A stretch of DNA of 64,000 nucleotides from an uncultured Clostridia bacterium (GTDB taxonomy: Bacteria; Bacillota; Clostridia; Lachnospirales; Anaerotignaceae): contig CAJTZO010000001.1 of assembly GCA_910583755.1 (NCBI GenBank), positions 1 to 64,000 of the forward strand, in the 5' to 3' direction. The notes under the pieces are model-generated. The model saw only the letters and a program-made list of their open reading frames with translations, had not been told where the DNA came from and ran no database searches. This document shows, piece by piece, positions 7,652 through 16,949 of this stretch (position 1 is its first letter; every line of letters starts with the position of its first letter). The position numbers and the translations under genes were made by a program.

Positions 7652-9382
7652 ATGCAAAAAAAATTGTTTTTGTCTTATCTTTTGATTATCTGTTTGCTTA
7701 TTTGTCTAGCTGGTTTTTATTCTATTAAAATTAGCCATGCCTATTATATAGAAGAATATAAAAAAGATATTTTAAAAGAGGGAAATCTTATTTTTGAAAA
7801 TTTAAAAAATATAGATTCTGATGAAGACTTAGAAAAATTTATCAAAAAAGCCGCAGATGATTTAGAACTTCACATTAGTATTATTGATAAAGAAGGAAAT
7901 TTAATAATTGATTCTAAAGATTATTATTTTAATCAAAAAAATATGATAGAAGTACAAAAAGCATTCTCTGGACAAAAAACAGTTGTTACTAGAAAAAAGG
8001 ATGATTATGATGAAGATTATATTTATGTAGCAATCCCTATTGTATTAAATTCTGAAACAGTCGTATTACGTTTTTCAACACCTCTTTCAAAGTTAAATGG
8101 ACCAAAAACGGATATGACAATTAATATTATTATTAGTGGCGTCATTGCTTCTTTACTAGCTTATTATTTATCAAAAAAAATAGCAGAACCTTTAGACACC
8201 TTAACAAATGCTGTAGCAGAAGTTTCACAAGGAAAATATAATAAAAAAATACCTGTAGCGACCAATGACCAAATAGGTTATTTAACAGAAACTTTTAATA
8301 TCATGTGTGTAAAATTAAATACAACTATCAATGCTTTAGAAACCGAAAATAAAAGAATGGAAGCTATTGTAAATAGCATGATAAATGGTGTTGTTGCTAT
8401 TGATAAAAAAAATAAGATATTAATGATAAATTCTCAATGTTATGAACTATTTCATATTAAAAACAGTTATTGTAAGGGATTGGATTTTTACGATATTTTT
8501 AAAAATCAAGAGATACAAACATTGTTAAAAACTTCTATTTCAGAAAAAAGGAGTATTGTAGAAATTGTCATATTAAAGTCAAAATTTAATGGAGATAAAA
8601 TATTACGTGTTTATATCAATCCTATTTTTTCCGCAAGAAGTTCAGAAAGTAGTTTAGGAACCTTACTAGTCTTTCAAGATGTAACACAAATTAAAAAATT
8701 GGAAAAAATGAGAAGTGATTTTGTATCAAATGTAACACATGAATTAAAAACACCATTAACCTCCATTATGGGTTTTACAGATACATTACGTTCTGGAGCT
8801 ATTGTTAATAAAGATATGGAAAAGCATTTTTTAGAAATTATTGATATTGAAACCCATCGTTTATATCGCTTAATACAAGATATCTTATCTCTTTCTGAAA
8901 TAGAAACAAGAAAAAAAGATATTCATATGCAATATGAATCTGTTGAGGAAATCTTAGTCTATGTAGAGGGGCTTTTACGTCCACAAGCAGAAGAAAAAGG
9001 GTTACAATTATTAATAGAATATGAAACAATGCCTCCTTATTTTTGTAATAAAGATAGGATTTCTCAAATGTTTATTAATTTAATTGAAAATGCTATTAAA
9101 TATACAGAAAAAGGAAATATAACTGTTCGATGTAAATATCAGGGGGAGTTTTTTATATTACAGGTTATAGATACTGGAATTGGTATTCCAGAGGAAAGCA
9201 TTGACCGTATTTTTGAACGGTTTTATAGAGTGGATAAAAGTCGCTCACGAAAAGCAGGGGGAACAGGATTGGGGCTTTCCATTGTAAAGCATATTATGAT
9301 GCTCTATAATGGGAAAGTAAAAGTAGAAAGTACAGAAGGGGAAGGGACTATATTTACAATTACAATGCCTTACGAAATGTAA
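7652..9382 (+). CDS. PhoR/WalK-type sensor histidine kinase with HAMP and PAS domains
   Basis: The start used here is the ATG at 7652, 6 bases after GGGAGG; an upstream in-frame GTG at 7619 would lie inside the regulator gene. The 576-residue kinase has a membrane helix (about 5-25), an extracytoplasmic sensor region, a second helix, a HAMP linker (SKKIAEPLDTL), a PAS domain (MINGVVAIDKKNKILMIN), HisKA with the phospho-accepting His in FVSNVTHELKTP, and HATPase boxes (N box NLIENAIKY, DTGIGIPEE, GGTGLGLSI). The layout matches PhoR/PnpS-type kinases. It forms a two-gene operon with the regulator at 6949. Confidence 0.9.
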   Translation: MQKKLFLSYLLIICLLICLAGFYSIKISHAYYIEEYKKDILKEGNLIFENLKNIDSDEDLEKFIKKAADDLELHISIIDKEGNLIIDSKDYYFNQKNMIEVQKAFSGQKTVVTRKKDDYDEDYIYVAIPIVLNSETVVLRFSTPLSKLNGPKTDMTINIIISGVIASLLAYYLSKKIAEPLDTLTNAVAEVSQGKYNKKIPVATNDQIGYLTETFNIMCVKLNTTINALETENKRMEAIVNSMINGVVAIDKKNKILMINSQCYELFHIKNSYCKGLDFYDIFKNQEIQTLLKTSISEKRSIVEIVILKSKFNGDKILRVYINPIFSARSSESSLGTLLVFQDVTQIKKLEKMRSDFVSNVTHELKTPLTSIMGFTDTLRSGAIVNKDMEKHFLEIIDIETHRLYRLIQDILSLSEIETRKKDIHMQYESVEEILVYVEGLLRPQAEEKGLQLLIEYETMPPYFCNKDRISQMFINLIENAIKYTEKGNITVRCKYQGEFFILQVIDTGIGIPEESIDRIFERFYRVDKSRSRKAGGTGLGLSIVKHIMMLYNGKVKVESTEGEGTIFTITMPYEM

Positions 9383-9418
9383 ATTTGTTCAGAAGGAATC
9401 TTCCTTCTGAACAAATTT
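9381..9418. terminator. Perfect inverted repeat, bidirectional terminator
   Basis: Eighteen-base arms beginning AAATTTGTTCAG and ending CTGAACAAATTT meet around two bases (TC). It fills the whole gap between the convergent kinase and dacF genes. The T run on the + side is interrupted, so termination may be less efficient there. Confidence 0.75.
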
Positions 9419-9420
9419 AT

Positions 9421-10770
9421 TTATTTTCTTCTTCTTGCTAAACGGCGTCTTTTGCGTCTTCGCCAAGAGATAAAACGGCAAATTATCAGTGCCACAAAAA
9501 AAGAAATAATACTACAAATCACAGCAAAAATGAAAATAGAAAAAATAGTGTAAAAAGAAGAAAAATTATTTGTACTATCTACTTTTTTATCATTTTGTAT
9601 AGAAGCAGTTACTACATTCTCTTCTAAAGAAACAGCATGGTCTGCAAATAATTCCATTGTAGTAATAGGGTTCCCTTCATAATAAAAGCTAACAGAAGCA
9701 ACCATATCATCTTCATAGACTGGTGCAGAAATTGTTTCAGGGGCATTTATTTTTCTTGTTATCTTACTTATTTCAAAATCAATAGGAACTGTTTGATAAA
9801 CATCCTCTTTTAATTTTGCTAAAACAGAATCTATTTTTTCACCCTTTTCATTTACAACAGATACTATTTGAGAAACCTCAGATGTAGAAGAAAGTTTTAC
9901 TGTTTTAAAGTGAGAAAATCCATAATCAAATAGTTGAATGGTATCTTCATAATGCTGTGCTCCTTTACATTGGAATACAACTGCAATTAGTTCTGTATTA
10001 TCTCTTTTTGCATAGGTAACTAATGTATTTTGTGCTTCATCTGTAAAACCAGTTTTTCCACCCTCACAACCTTCATAAACATAAATGGAAGGAGGCTTTA
10101 TCATTTGATGCTGTCCATAAAGATACCTTGCTTCTTCTTGTTGATTGGTAGGTGGAATTTCGTAATAAGTTGTTTGAATAATATTTTTAAAATCTTCAAA
10201 CTTCAATGCTTCCTTTGCAATCAACGCCATATCATATGCAGTTGTATAATGATTTTCATCATGAAGTCCATTAGGATTGATAAAGTTTGTATTTTTACAT
10301 CCTAATTCTTTTGCTCGTTCTGTCATATGTGTTGCAAATTTTTCCACAGAACCATCTACTTGTTCTGCAATTCCAAGAGCAGCTTCATTGGCAGAACGTA
10401 AAAGCAAGGCATACATAGCTTGTTCCATTGTAATTTGTTCACCTTCCTGCAATGCAATATGGCTGCTTCCCGGTTCTATTCCAAAAATAGCATCATGCGA
10501 AAATGTAATTGTTTCCTCCATTTTATCAGATTCAAAAGCTAAAAGTGCTGTCATTATTTTTGTAATACTAGCTGGGTATTCTTTTTTATCGCTATTTTTT
10601 TCATACAAAATTTCTCCAGTAGTAGCATCCATTAAGATAGCCGCATCAGAATTTAATTCTAAAGTATCCTCGTTGTTTTTTATAGTTTGCTCTGTTTCTG
10701 CCCATGCTGTACTAACTGAATAAAGTGAAATTATGGTTGCTAAAAAAATCAATAAAATATTTTTTTTCAT
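9421..10770 (-). CDS. dacF: D-alanyl-D-alanine carboxypeptidase (PBP5/DacF family)
   Basis: This 449-residue S11-family penicillin-binding protein trims the terminal D-Ala from peptidoglycan stem peptides. It has a signal peptide ending near VSTAWA, then the three active-site motifs: SITK (SxxK, nucleophile Ser), SAN in LLLRSANEA, and KTG in EGGKTGFTD. A C-terminal domain is followed by a membrane helix (about 410-435) and a very basic tail, WRRRKRRRLARRRK, which should lie in the cytoplasm. Most PBP5-type enzymes have only an amphipathic C-terminal anchor, so the true helix plus Arg-rich tail is somewhat unusual. The symbol is by family; dacA/dacB types cannot be fully excluded. Confidence 0.85.
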   Translation of the reverse strand: MKKNILLIFLATIISLYSVSTAWAETEQTIKNNEDTLELNSDAAILMDATTGEILYEKNSDKKEYPASITKIMTALLAFESDKMEETITFSHDAIFGIEPGSSHIALQEGEQITMEQAMYALLLRSANEAALGIAEQVDGSVEKFATHMTERAKELGCKNTNFINPNGLHDENHYTTAYDMALIAKEALKFEDFKNIIQTTYYEIPPTNQQEEARYLYGQHQMIKPPSIYVYEGCEGGKTGFTDEAQNTLVTYAKRDNTELIAVVFQCKGAQHYEDTIQLFDYGFSHFKTVKLSSTSEVSQIVSVVNEKGEKIDSVLAKLKEDVYQTVPIDFEISKITRKINAPETISAPVYEDDMVASVSFYYEGNPITTMELFADHAVSLEENVVTASIQNDKKVDSTNNFSSFYTIFSIFIFAVICSIISFFVALIICRFISWRRRKRRRLARRRK

Positions 10771-10866
10771 TATATACTCCTTTACAAAAATATGTGATAC
10801 AATAGTATCAATTATAACAAAGATTACTGTAATTTAAAACAATTTTCTTTTAAAGGTGGAATAAAT

Positions 10867-11511
10867 ATGAGAAAAAGGAAAAAAGAAATAGACAACAGAT
10901 GGTTGCTTTTTCTGTTATTATTAATTATAACCATTTGTGGGATATCTTATAGCAGAATGCGAAAAAAATCCATATTAACTTTTGGCACAGAAAAAGAAAT
11001 ATTGAAATCACAGCAATCTTTGGATATATTAGATAATATAACAGTGGAAATAGAAGGGGAAGTAAAATATCCTGGTATGTATACCATTTATCAAGGATAT
11101 ACTTTAAAAGATGTAGTGGAAAAAGCAGGTGGGTTAACAGAATTTGCTGATACTGTTTCATTAGATTGGAATGTATTTGATGGTCAAAAAATTGTAATAC
11201 CCAAAAAACAAGAAACTGTTATTATAGAATATAGTCCGTTATTTTTAGAGCAAAAAGAGGAGCAACAAGAAACAGAAAAGATACAAGGAGTAGAATTATC
11301 TGAAGATGCGAAAAGATTACTAATTAATATTAACACAGCAGATGCAGAAGAATTAATATTGTTGCCGGGTATTGGTGAAAAAATAGCAGAAAATATTATA
11401 TCATATCGAACAGAACATGGTTCTTTTCAAACAATAGAAGAAATCAAAAATGTATCCAAAATTGGAAATAGCATTTTTGAAAAAATAAAAAATTATATTA
11501 CAACCCAATAA
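10867..11511 (+). CDS. comEA: ComEA-like competence DNA-binding protein
   Basis: The 214-residue protein has a basic N terminus, one membrane helix (about 13-30), an SLBB domain (about 55-110, VEIEGEVKYPGMYTIYQGY) and a C-terminal double helix-hairpin-helix (ININTADAEELILLPGIG). ComEA binds double-stranded DNA at the outer face of the membrane and hands it to the ComEC channel. comEC lies 3.1 kb downstream in the same direction, separated by a two-component system and a GerMN gene. The next gene's RBS begins 5 bases after the stop, so the genes are probably in one operon. Confidence 0.88.
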   Translation: MRKRKKEIDNRWLLFLLLLIITICGISYSRMRKKSILTFGTEKEILKSQQSLDILDNITVEIEGEVKYPGMYTIYQGYTLKDVVEKAGGLTEFADTVSLDWNVFDGQKIVIPKKQETVIIEYSPLFLEQKEEQQETEKIQGVELSEDAKRLLININTADAEELILLPGIGEKIAENIISYRTEHGSFQTIEEIKNVSKIGNSIFEKIKNYITTQ

Positions 11512-11530
11512 AATGCAGGAGGAAAATGAA

Positions 11531-12220
11531 ATGGCGTATCATATTTTGGTTGTTGATGACGAAAAATTGATTGTAAAAGGAATTAAATTTTCATTAGAAC
11601 AAGATGGCATGAAGGTAACACCAGCCTACGATGGAGAGGAAGCACTTCGTTATATAAAAGAAGAAAAATTTGATTTAATTGTATTAGATGTTATGTTGCC
11701 AAAAATGGATGGTTTAGAAGTTTGTCAACAAACAAGAGAATTTTCTCAAATTCCAATTATTATGGTAACTGCAAAAGGGGAAGATATGGATAAAATTATG
11801 GGCTTAGAATATGGAGCTGATGATTATATTACAAAACCTTTTAATATATTGGAATTAAAAGCAAGAATTAAAGCAATTTTAAGAAGAAGCAATAGTCATA
11901 AAGGTGTTTATAAAGATACTCAAAACACATTACAGGTGCGTAATTTAGAATTAGAATTTGAAAGTAGACGTGTTTTTATTGATGGAAAGGAAACAAATTT
12001 AACAGCAAAAGAGTTTGATTTATTGGAATTATTTATGGAAAATCCCGGAAAAGTATATAGCAGGGAAAAACTTCTGGATACTGTTTGGGGATATGATTAT
12101 CCCGGAGATGTAAGGACAGTTGATGTTCATGTGCGTCGTCTAAGAGAGAAAATAGAGGAAAATCCAAGCGACCCAAAATATATTTTTACCAAATGGGGAG
12201 TTGGTTACTATTTTAACTAA
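11531..12220 (+). CDS. OmpR-family response regulator (WalR/YycF-like)
   Basis: AGGAGG at 11517-11522 places the start at the ATG 11531; an in-frame ATG at 11513 lies before the RBS. The 229-residue protein has a receiver with Asp9-Asp10 and Asp53 (VLDVMLP) and a winged helix ending WGVGYYFN. Its recognition helix region RTVDVHVRRLREK is WalR-like. The partner kinase gene overlaps its 3' end by 20 bases. Its position inside a competence cluster suggests either control of DNA uptake genes or simple operon sharing; no target sites were identified. Confidence 0.88.
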   Translation: MAYHILVVDDEKLIVKGIKFSLEQDGMKVTPAYDGEEALRYIKEEKFDLIVLDVMLPKMDGLEVCQQTREFSQIPIIMVTAKGEDMDKIMGLEYGADDYITKPFNILELKARIKAILRRSNSHKGVYKDTQNTLQVRNLELEFESRRVFIDGKETNLTAKEFDLLELFMENPGKVYSREKLLDTVWGYDYPGDVRTVDVHVRRLREKIEENPSDPKYIFTKWGVGYYFN

Positions 12221-13640
12221 GTTTAAAAAAAAATGGAACAGTTTACAATTTATGTTGCTCCTTACATATGTGTTAGTAGGAGTTGTTCCACTTGTTCTTT
12301 TTACGAATACCATTTTTCGGACAATGAATGAATATTTTGTGGAAGAAAGAAAAAAAGAGCTTTTAAACCAAGCAAATATACTTTCTGGAAAAATTTCTGC
12401 TTCCCATTATTTATACGATACCAAAAAAGGAAATGAATTTAATGAAGAAATTAGGACAATGAGTAATAAAGGAAATTTTCGTGTTCTTGTCATTGATGCT
12501 TCTGGCATTGTTGTAAATGATTCCAGTAAGCAGGATATTGGAAAAACTTATCTAGTGCAAGAAGTCATTGAAGCATTAGATAATAAAGATGTATCAAGAC
12601 AACAAGAAGATGGTGTGATTTATGCCACTGTTTCTATTTTAGATGAGTATTCTAATAAAATTGGTGTCGTATTAATTTCTGCACTTAGTGATGATGTAAG
12701 TGCTACGGTAGGGGAAATCAAAAATCAATCCAATATTCTTCTTGCAGTGATTACAGTGGTAGTAGCAATTTTAATGTATTTTGCTACCAAAATTTTTATA
12801 GAACCTATTAAAAAAGTATTGAGTGTCATTATTAAAATGTCAGAGGGACATTTTGACCAAAGAATTGAAATCAAAGGAATCCGTCATAATGAAATTGCAG
12901 ATTTAGCATTTGCATGTAATAACATGGCTGAAAAGTTAGAACAAGTAGATACTTCTAGGCAAAATTTTGTATCTAATGTATCCCATGAGTTAAAAACACC
13001 ATTAAGTTCTATCAAAGTTTTAAGCGAATCCATATTATTACAGGAAAACGTTCCGCAAGAAATGTATATTGAGTTTTTAGGAGATATTATTTCTGAAGTG
13101 GACCGTATGACAGAGATTATTAATGATTTATTAACATTAGTAAAATTAGACCAGAAAGAAATTCCTATTGTTTTTATAGAAACAGAATTGAATAAACTCA
13201 TGATAGACATTGTAAAAAGAATGAAGCCTTTGGCAAATGAAAAAAATATTGGATTAAATCATGTTCTTTTAAAGGAAGAAATATTAGCTGATATAGATAA
13301 AACAAAATTTGTATTAGCTATTTCCAATCTTGTAGAAAATGCAATTAAATATACGGCAGAAGGTGGTTCTGTTACTATCACTGTTGATTGTGACCATCAA
13401 AATGCATTTCTTTCTGTTGCAGATACAGGAATTGGTATTGCAGAAGAAGAAATTAATAAAATATTTGAAAGGTTTTACAGAGTGGATAAAACAAGAAACC
13501 GTGAAACTGGCGGAACTGGTTTAGGACTTTCTATTACACATGCTACAATTCTAATGCACAATGGAAGTATCAAAGTAACTAGTAAAGAACAAGAAGGAAC
13601 AACTTTTTTAGTACGTATTCCTCTAAGGCACACTGCATGA
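12201..13640 (+). CDS. Sensor histidine kinase partner of the 11531 regulator
   Basis: The kinase has an N-terminal membrane helix (LLLTYVLVGVVPLVLF), an extracytoplasmic sensor of about 140 residues, a second helix (ILLAVITVVVAILMYF), HAMP, HisKA (FVSNVSHELKTPLSSI) and HATPase (NLVENAIKY, DTGIGIAEE, GGTGLGLSI). The start is uncertain: TTG at 12201 directly abuts GGGGAG with no spacer; the next good ATG (12252) would remove basic residues before the first helix; ATT at 12210 has ideal spacing but is a rare start. The gene overlaps the regulator gene, so the two are translationally coupled. Confidence 0.88.
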   Translation: MVTILTKFKKKWNSLQFMLLLTYVLVGVVPLVLFTNTIFRTMNEYFVEERKKELLNQANILSGKISASHYLYDTKKGNEFNEEIRTMSNKGNFRVLVIDASGIVVNDSSKQDIGKTYLVQEVIEALDNKDVSRQQEDGVIYATVSILDEYSNKIGVVLISALSDDVSATVGEIKNQSNILLAVITVVVAILMYFATKIFIEPIKKVLSVIIKMSEGHFDQRIEIKGIRHNEIADLAFACNNMAEKLEQVDTSRQNFVSNVSHELKTPLSSIKVLSESILLQENVPQEMYIEFLGDIISEVDRMTEIINDLLTLVKLDQKEIPIVFIETELNKLMIDIVKRMKPLANEKNIGLNHVLLKEEILADIDKTKFVLAISNLVENAIKYTAEGGSVTITVDCDHQNAFLSVADTGIGIAEEEINKIFERFYRVDKTRNRETGGTGLGLSITHATILMHNGSIKVTSKEQEGTTFLVRIPLRHTA

Positions 13641-13677
13641 TATTATATCATACAAACTGCAAAAGGGAGGTTTTTAT

Positions 13678-14631
13678 TTGTTAAAACAAAAAAAGTATCA
13701 TACAATAGTATGGATTCTTATAATATTATTGATGATAATTAGTGTAATATCATTTTCGCTTTTTACAAAAAAAGAAAAAAAATCAATCTATACCCAAGAA
13801 AAAATAGTAGAGTTATATTTTAATGATACTATAACAGGAAAATTACGTTCAGAAGAAAGAGTCATACAAGGGGAAAATAAAAAACAATTTCTTTTATCTG
13901 TGTTGGAAGGACTGAAAGCAGGGTCTAAAATAGAGGGAACTTCTGTTGTTATTCCGCAAAATGTTACTATACTTCATGCTGATGTAGAAGACAATGTTGC
14001 AGTGATTGATTTATCAAGAAATTATAATCAATTAACACTAGGGGAAAAAATCATGTGTCGTGCTGCTATTGTGTGGTCTGTTACGAGTCTTGATTTTTTG
14101 GAACATGTTCGTATTAAAGTAAATGGTCAGGAATTGAAAAGAACATCTGGAGAAGTAATTGGATTAATGAACCGAGAGAATACTATGATAAATCCAGTGG
14201 TATCACCAGAATCAAAACGATACGAAATTGTTACTTTATATTTTGCAGATAAAACAGGAAAACAATTTGTAAAAGAAGAAAGAGAAATTGAAATTAGTCA
14301 AATTCAAACCAGAGAAAAGGCAGTTGTAGAGCAACTAATGATAGGAGCAAAAGAAAAAGAACATCTTTCAACCATTCCATCTGATATTAAAATTAGAAAT
14401 GTTACTACAACAAAGGAAGGAATCTGTTATGTTGATTTTAGCAGTGATTCCATTAATAAAATTATTAATAGTAATGTTGATGAAAAAATTGCTATTTATT
14501 CTATTGTGAACTCCATTGTTTCCCTATATAATATAGAAAAAGTACAATTTTTAATTGAAGGGGAAAAAATAGAAGAAACAATAGGGCATTTAGATTATAG
14601 TAAGCCTTTTATATTTGAGGAGGAAATATGA
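13678..14631 (+). CDS. Membrane-anchored protein with two GerMN domains
   Basis: The TTG start is 7 bases after AAAAGGGAGG. The 317-residue protein has one N-terminal helix (about 10-30) and two GerMN-type repeats, one around residues 40-160 (ends with LDFLEHVRIKVNG) and one around 180-310 (SLYNIEKVQFLIEG). GerM proteins of Bacillus act in spore formation and germination, but GerMN domains also occur in envelope lipoproteins outside sporulation. Here the gene sits between a two-component system and comEC; its TGA overlaps the comEC ATG. A role at the outer membrane face linked to DNA uptake or envelope sensing is possible but unproven. Confidence 0.8.
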   Translation: MLKQKKYHTIVWILIILLMIISVISFSLFTKKEKKSIYTQEKIVELYFNDTITGKLRSEERVIQGENKKQFLLSVLEGLKAGSKIEGTSVVIPQNVTILHADVEDNVAVIDLSRNYNQLTLGEKIMCRAAIVWSVTSLDFLEHVRIKVNGQELKRTSGEVIGLMNRENTMINPVVSPESKRYEIVTLYFADKTGKQFVKEEREIEISQIQTREKAVVEQLMIGAKEKEHLSTIPSDIKIRNVTTTKEGICYVDFSSDSINKIINSNVDEKIAIYSIVNSIVSLYNIEKVQFLIEGEKIEETIGHLDYSKPFIFEEEI

Positions 14632-16949
14632 CTAGACCATTTGTATGGACTTTGTTTTTTATGATTGCAGGTATCATGGTAGGAGAGCAAAGTGTATCTA
14701 TGATGCATTTTGCTCTTTTTGCTATCGTTGCTGTTATGGTATCCGTTTCTATTGGATATTATTTTAAAAGCAAAATTCCGATTATATTTGTTTTATTTTT
14801 TTTATTGGGAAATCTGTTGATTGCAAATAAAATGCAAGTTGTTTCAGAAAATGCAGAAAAAATGATAAATCAAGAAGTAAATATAACAGGAGTTATAACA
14901 AATACTGCTTATACTTCATCAGGAAAACAAAAAATAACCATAAAAACAGAAAATATAGAAACAGAAACAATACAAGAAACAAAATCCTTAAAGATATTAG
15001 CAATTTTACCAGAAAATGAAGTATTATCCCTTTGGGATACTGTAATATTAAAAGGAGTTCTTTTACCTTTAGAGAAAAATACAATACCAGGTGGTTATAA
15101 TGAAAAGTTATACTTAGGAACAAGAGGATATCATTATAAAATATATGCAGAAGAACAAATTGTAACAGGACAGAAAAAGACTCCTATATTATGTTATATT
15201 TATAATTTTAAACAAAAAATACAAAATGTATATGATATTATCTTACCAACAGAAAAAAGTGCAATCTTAAAAGCAATGGTAACAGGAGATAAGGATGACA
15301 TTGACAATATTACAAAAGAGCTATACGCCCAAGCAGGTATTACACATATTTTAGCAATATCTGGATTACATATTTCTATTATTAGTCTTTTTCTTTATAC
15401 CTTTTTAGAAAAGCTTTTTAAATGGAATAGAAGGAATTGTTCTCTTATTGTATTATTATGTTTAATATCCTATTTATTTTTTGCAGGATTTTCAGCTTCT
15501 GCCGTTAGAGCTGTCACAATGATTAGTATTGTATTGATTGGTAATATTTTTTATTATGAAGGAGATTCCCTAAATAACATTGCAATAGCAGCACTTTTTA
15601 TTTTATTGATACAGCCTTTTTATTTATGGGATATCGGTTTTCAGCTTTCCTTTGTTATTGTAACAGGTATTTTACTTGGCTCTAATATTTTAAAAACAAG
15701 TGTTTTACCATGTTGGATTAAAAATACGCTTGGTTTTTCCTTATTAGCCTCTGTAGTTAGTTTTCCTATTATGGCATATCATTTTTATTACGTTTCTTTG
15801 ATAGGAATTTTAGTAAATATTGTTGTAGTACCATTGGTTGGCTTTTTGCTAGGAATGGGCATGATAGTAGGAATTGTTGGTCTATTTTCTATAAACATCG
15901 CAACTTTTTTCAGTGGTGTTGTTTACTATATCTTATCTTTTTACGAAAAAGTTTGTATTTTAGCAAAATCTGTACCATATGGATATCCACTTTGGGGTCG
16001 TCCTCTTTTGATTACAGTCTTATTATGCTATTTTCTACTATTAATGATTTATTTTTACAAAAAAAATAACAAATATTATAAAATTACTATTATATTGACA
16101 GAAATCGTACTATTTATTACAGTTTTTAGTAACCAGTATCTATTCAAAAGGAATAAAGTTTCTTTTTTAGATGTGGGACAAGGTGATTCAATCATAATAC
16201 AAACTTATGATAAACATACGTATATTGTTGATACAGGAGGAAAATTTCAAACAGCATTAGGGAATAATACAGGAGCTTATACAATATTACCTTATTTAGA
16301 AGAAGAAGGAGTCTCTAAAATTGATGGATTATTTATTACTCATATGGATGCAGACCATTGTTTTGGAGCAATTGAATTAATGGATAGTATAAAAATTGAT
16401 AAAATCTATATTTCCAATTACAATTTTGAAAAAACAGCCTTATATGAAACCTTTTTTAAAAATGCACAAAAAAATAATATTCCTATTTTTACTGTTGGTG
16501 CGGGAGATTCTACAAAATTAGGAAATACCATGCAATTAGATGTTTTATACCCTTATTTCAACATGAAATTTTTTGACAAAAATGATAATCATGGTTCCCT
16601 TGTCTTACGCCTTACTTCTGGAGAAACCTCTATTTTATTAACAGGAGATATTGGAATCATAGATGAAACTATATTATTACAACAAGGAGTAAATCTAAAA
16701 AGTGATATTCTAAAAGCAGGACATCATGGCTCAAAGTATTCCAGTACAGAAAATTTTTTACAAGCAGTGCAACCTGAAATTGCAATCCTATCTTATGGAG
16801 CAAATAATCTTTACAATCATCCACATCCAGAAACAATAGAGAGGCTACAAAGTCAAGATATTATTTTGTATGAAACAGCAAAGCAAGGTACCATTACTGT
16901 TTTTATTGAAGAAGATAGTTATACCATAGAAGGGATGTATTCAAAATGA
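14628..16949 (+). CDS. comEC: ComEC/Rec2 DNA uptake channel
   Basis: The 773-residue protein has the full ComEC layout: N-terminal helices and a small soluble domain (about 70-180), the Competence membrane core (ILAISGLHISIISLF and following helices), and a C-terminal metallo-beta-lactamase-like domain (VSFLDVGQGDSI, THMDADH, KAGHHGSKYSS). ComEC carries single-stranded DNA through the membrane during transformation; the C-terminal domain is thought to degrade the other strand. All metal motifs look intact. ATGA overlaps join it to the GerMN gene before and holA after, the latter a common Firmicutes arrangement. Confidence 0.93.
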   Translation: MTRPFVWTLFFMIAGIMVGEQSVSMMHFALFAIVAVMVSVSIGYYFKSKIPIIFVLFFLLGNLLIANKMQVVSENAEKMINQEVNITGVITNTAYTSSGKQKITIKTENIETETIQETKSLKILAILPENEVLSLWDTVILKGVLLPLEKNTIPGGYNEKLYLGTRGYHYKIYAEEQIVTGQKKTPILCYIYNFKQKIQNVYDIILPTEKSAILKAMVTGDKDDIDNITKELYAQAGITHILAISGLHISIISLFLYTFLEKLFKWNRRNCSLIVLLCLISYLFFAGFSASAVRAVTMISIVLIGNIFYYEGDSLNNIAIAALFILLIQPFYLWDIGFQLSFVIVTGILLGSNILKTSVLPCWIKNTLGFSLLASVVSFPIMAYHFYYVSLIGILVNIVVVPLVGFLLGMGMIVGIVGLFSINIATFFSGVVYYILSFYEKVCILAKSVPYGYPLWGRPLLITVLLCYFLLLMIYFYKKNNKYYKITIILTEIVLFITVFSNQYLFKRNKVSFLDVGQGDSIIIQTYDKHTYIVDTGGKFQTALGNNTGAYTILPYLEEEGVSKIDGLFITHMDADHCFGAIELMDSIKIDKIYISNYNFEKTALYETFFKNAQKNNIPIFTVGAGDSTKLGNTMQLDVLYPYFNMKFFDKNDNHGSLVLRLTSGETSILLTGDIGIIDETILLQQGVNLKSDILKAGHHGSKYSSTENFLQAVQPEIAILSYGANNLYNHPHPETIERLQSQDIILYETAKQGTITVFIEEDSYTIEGMYSK

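Noticed and set aside
6949..9382. Assignment of the first two-component system as phosphate control (PhoPR proper)
   Set aside because: No pst or phoU genes and no Pho box nearby; only the domain architecture agrees, so no symbol is given.
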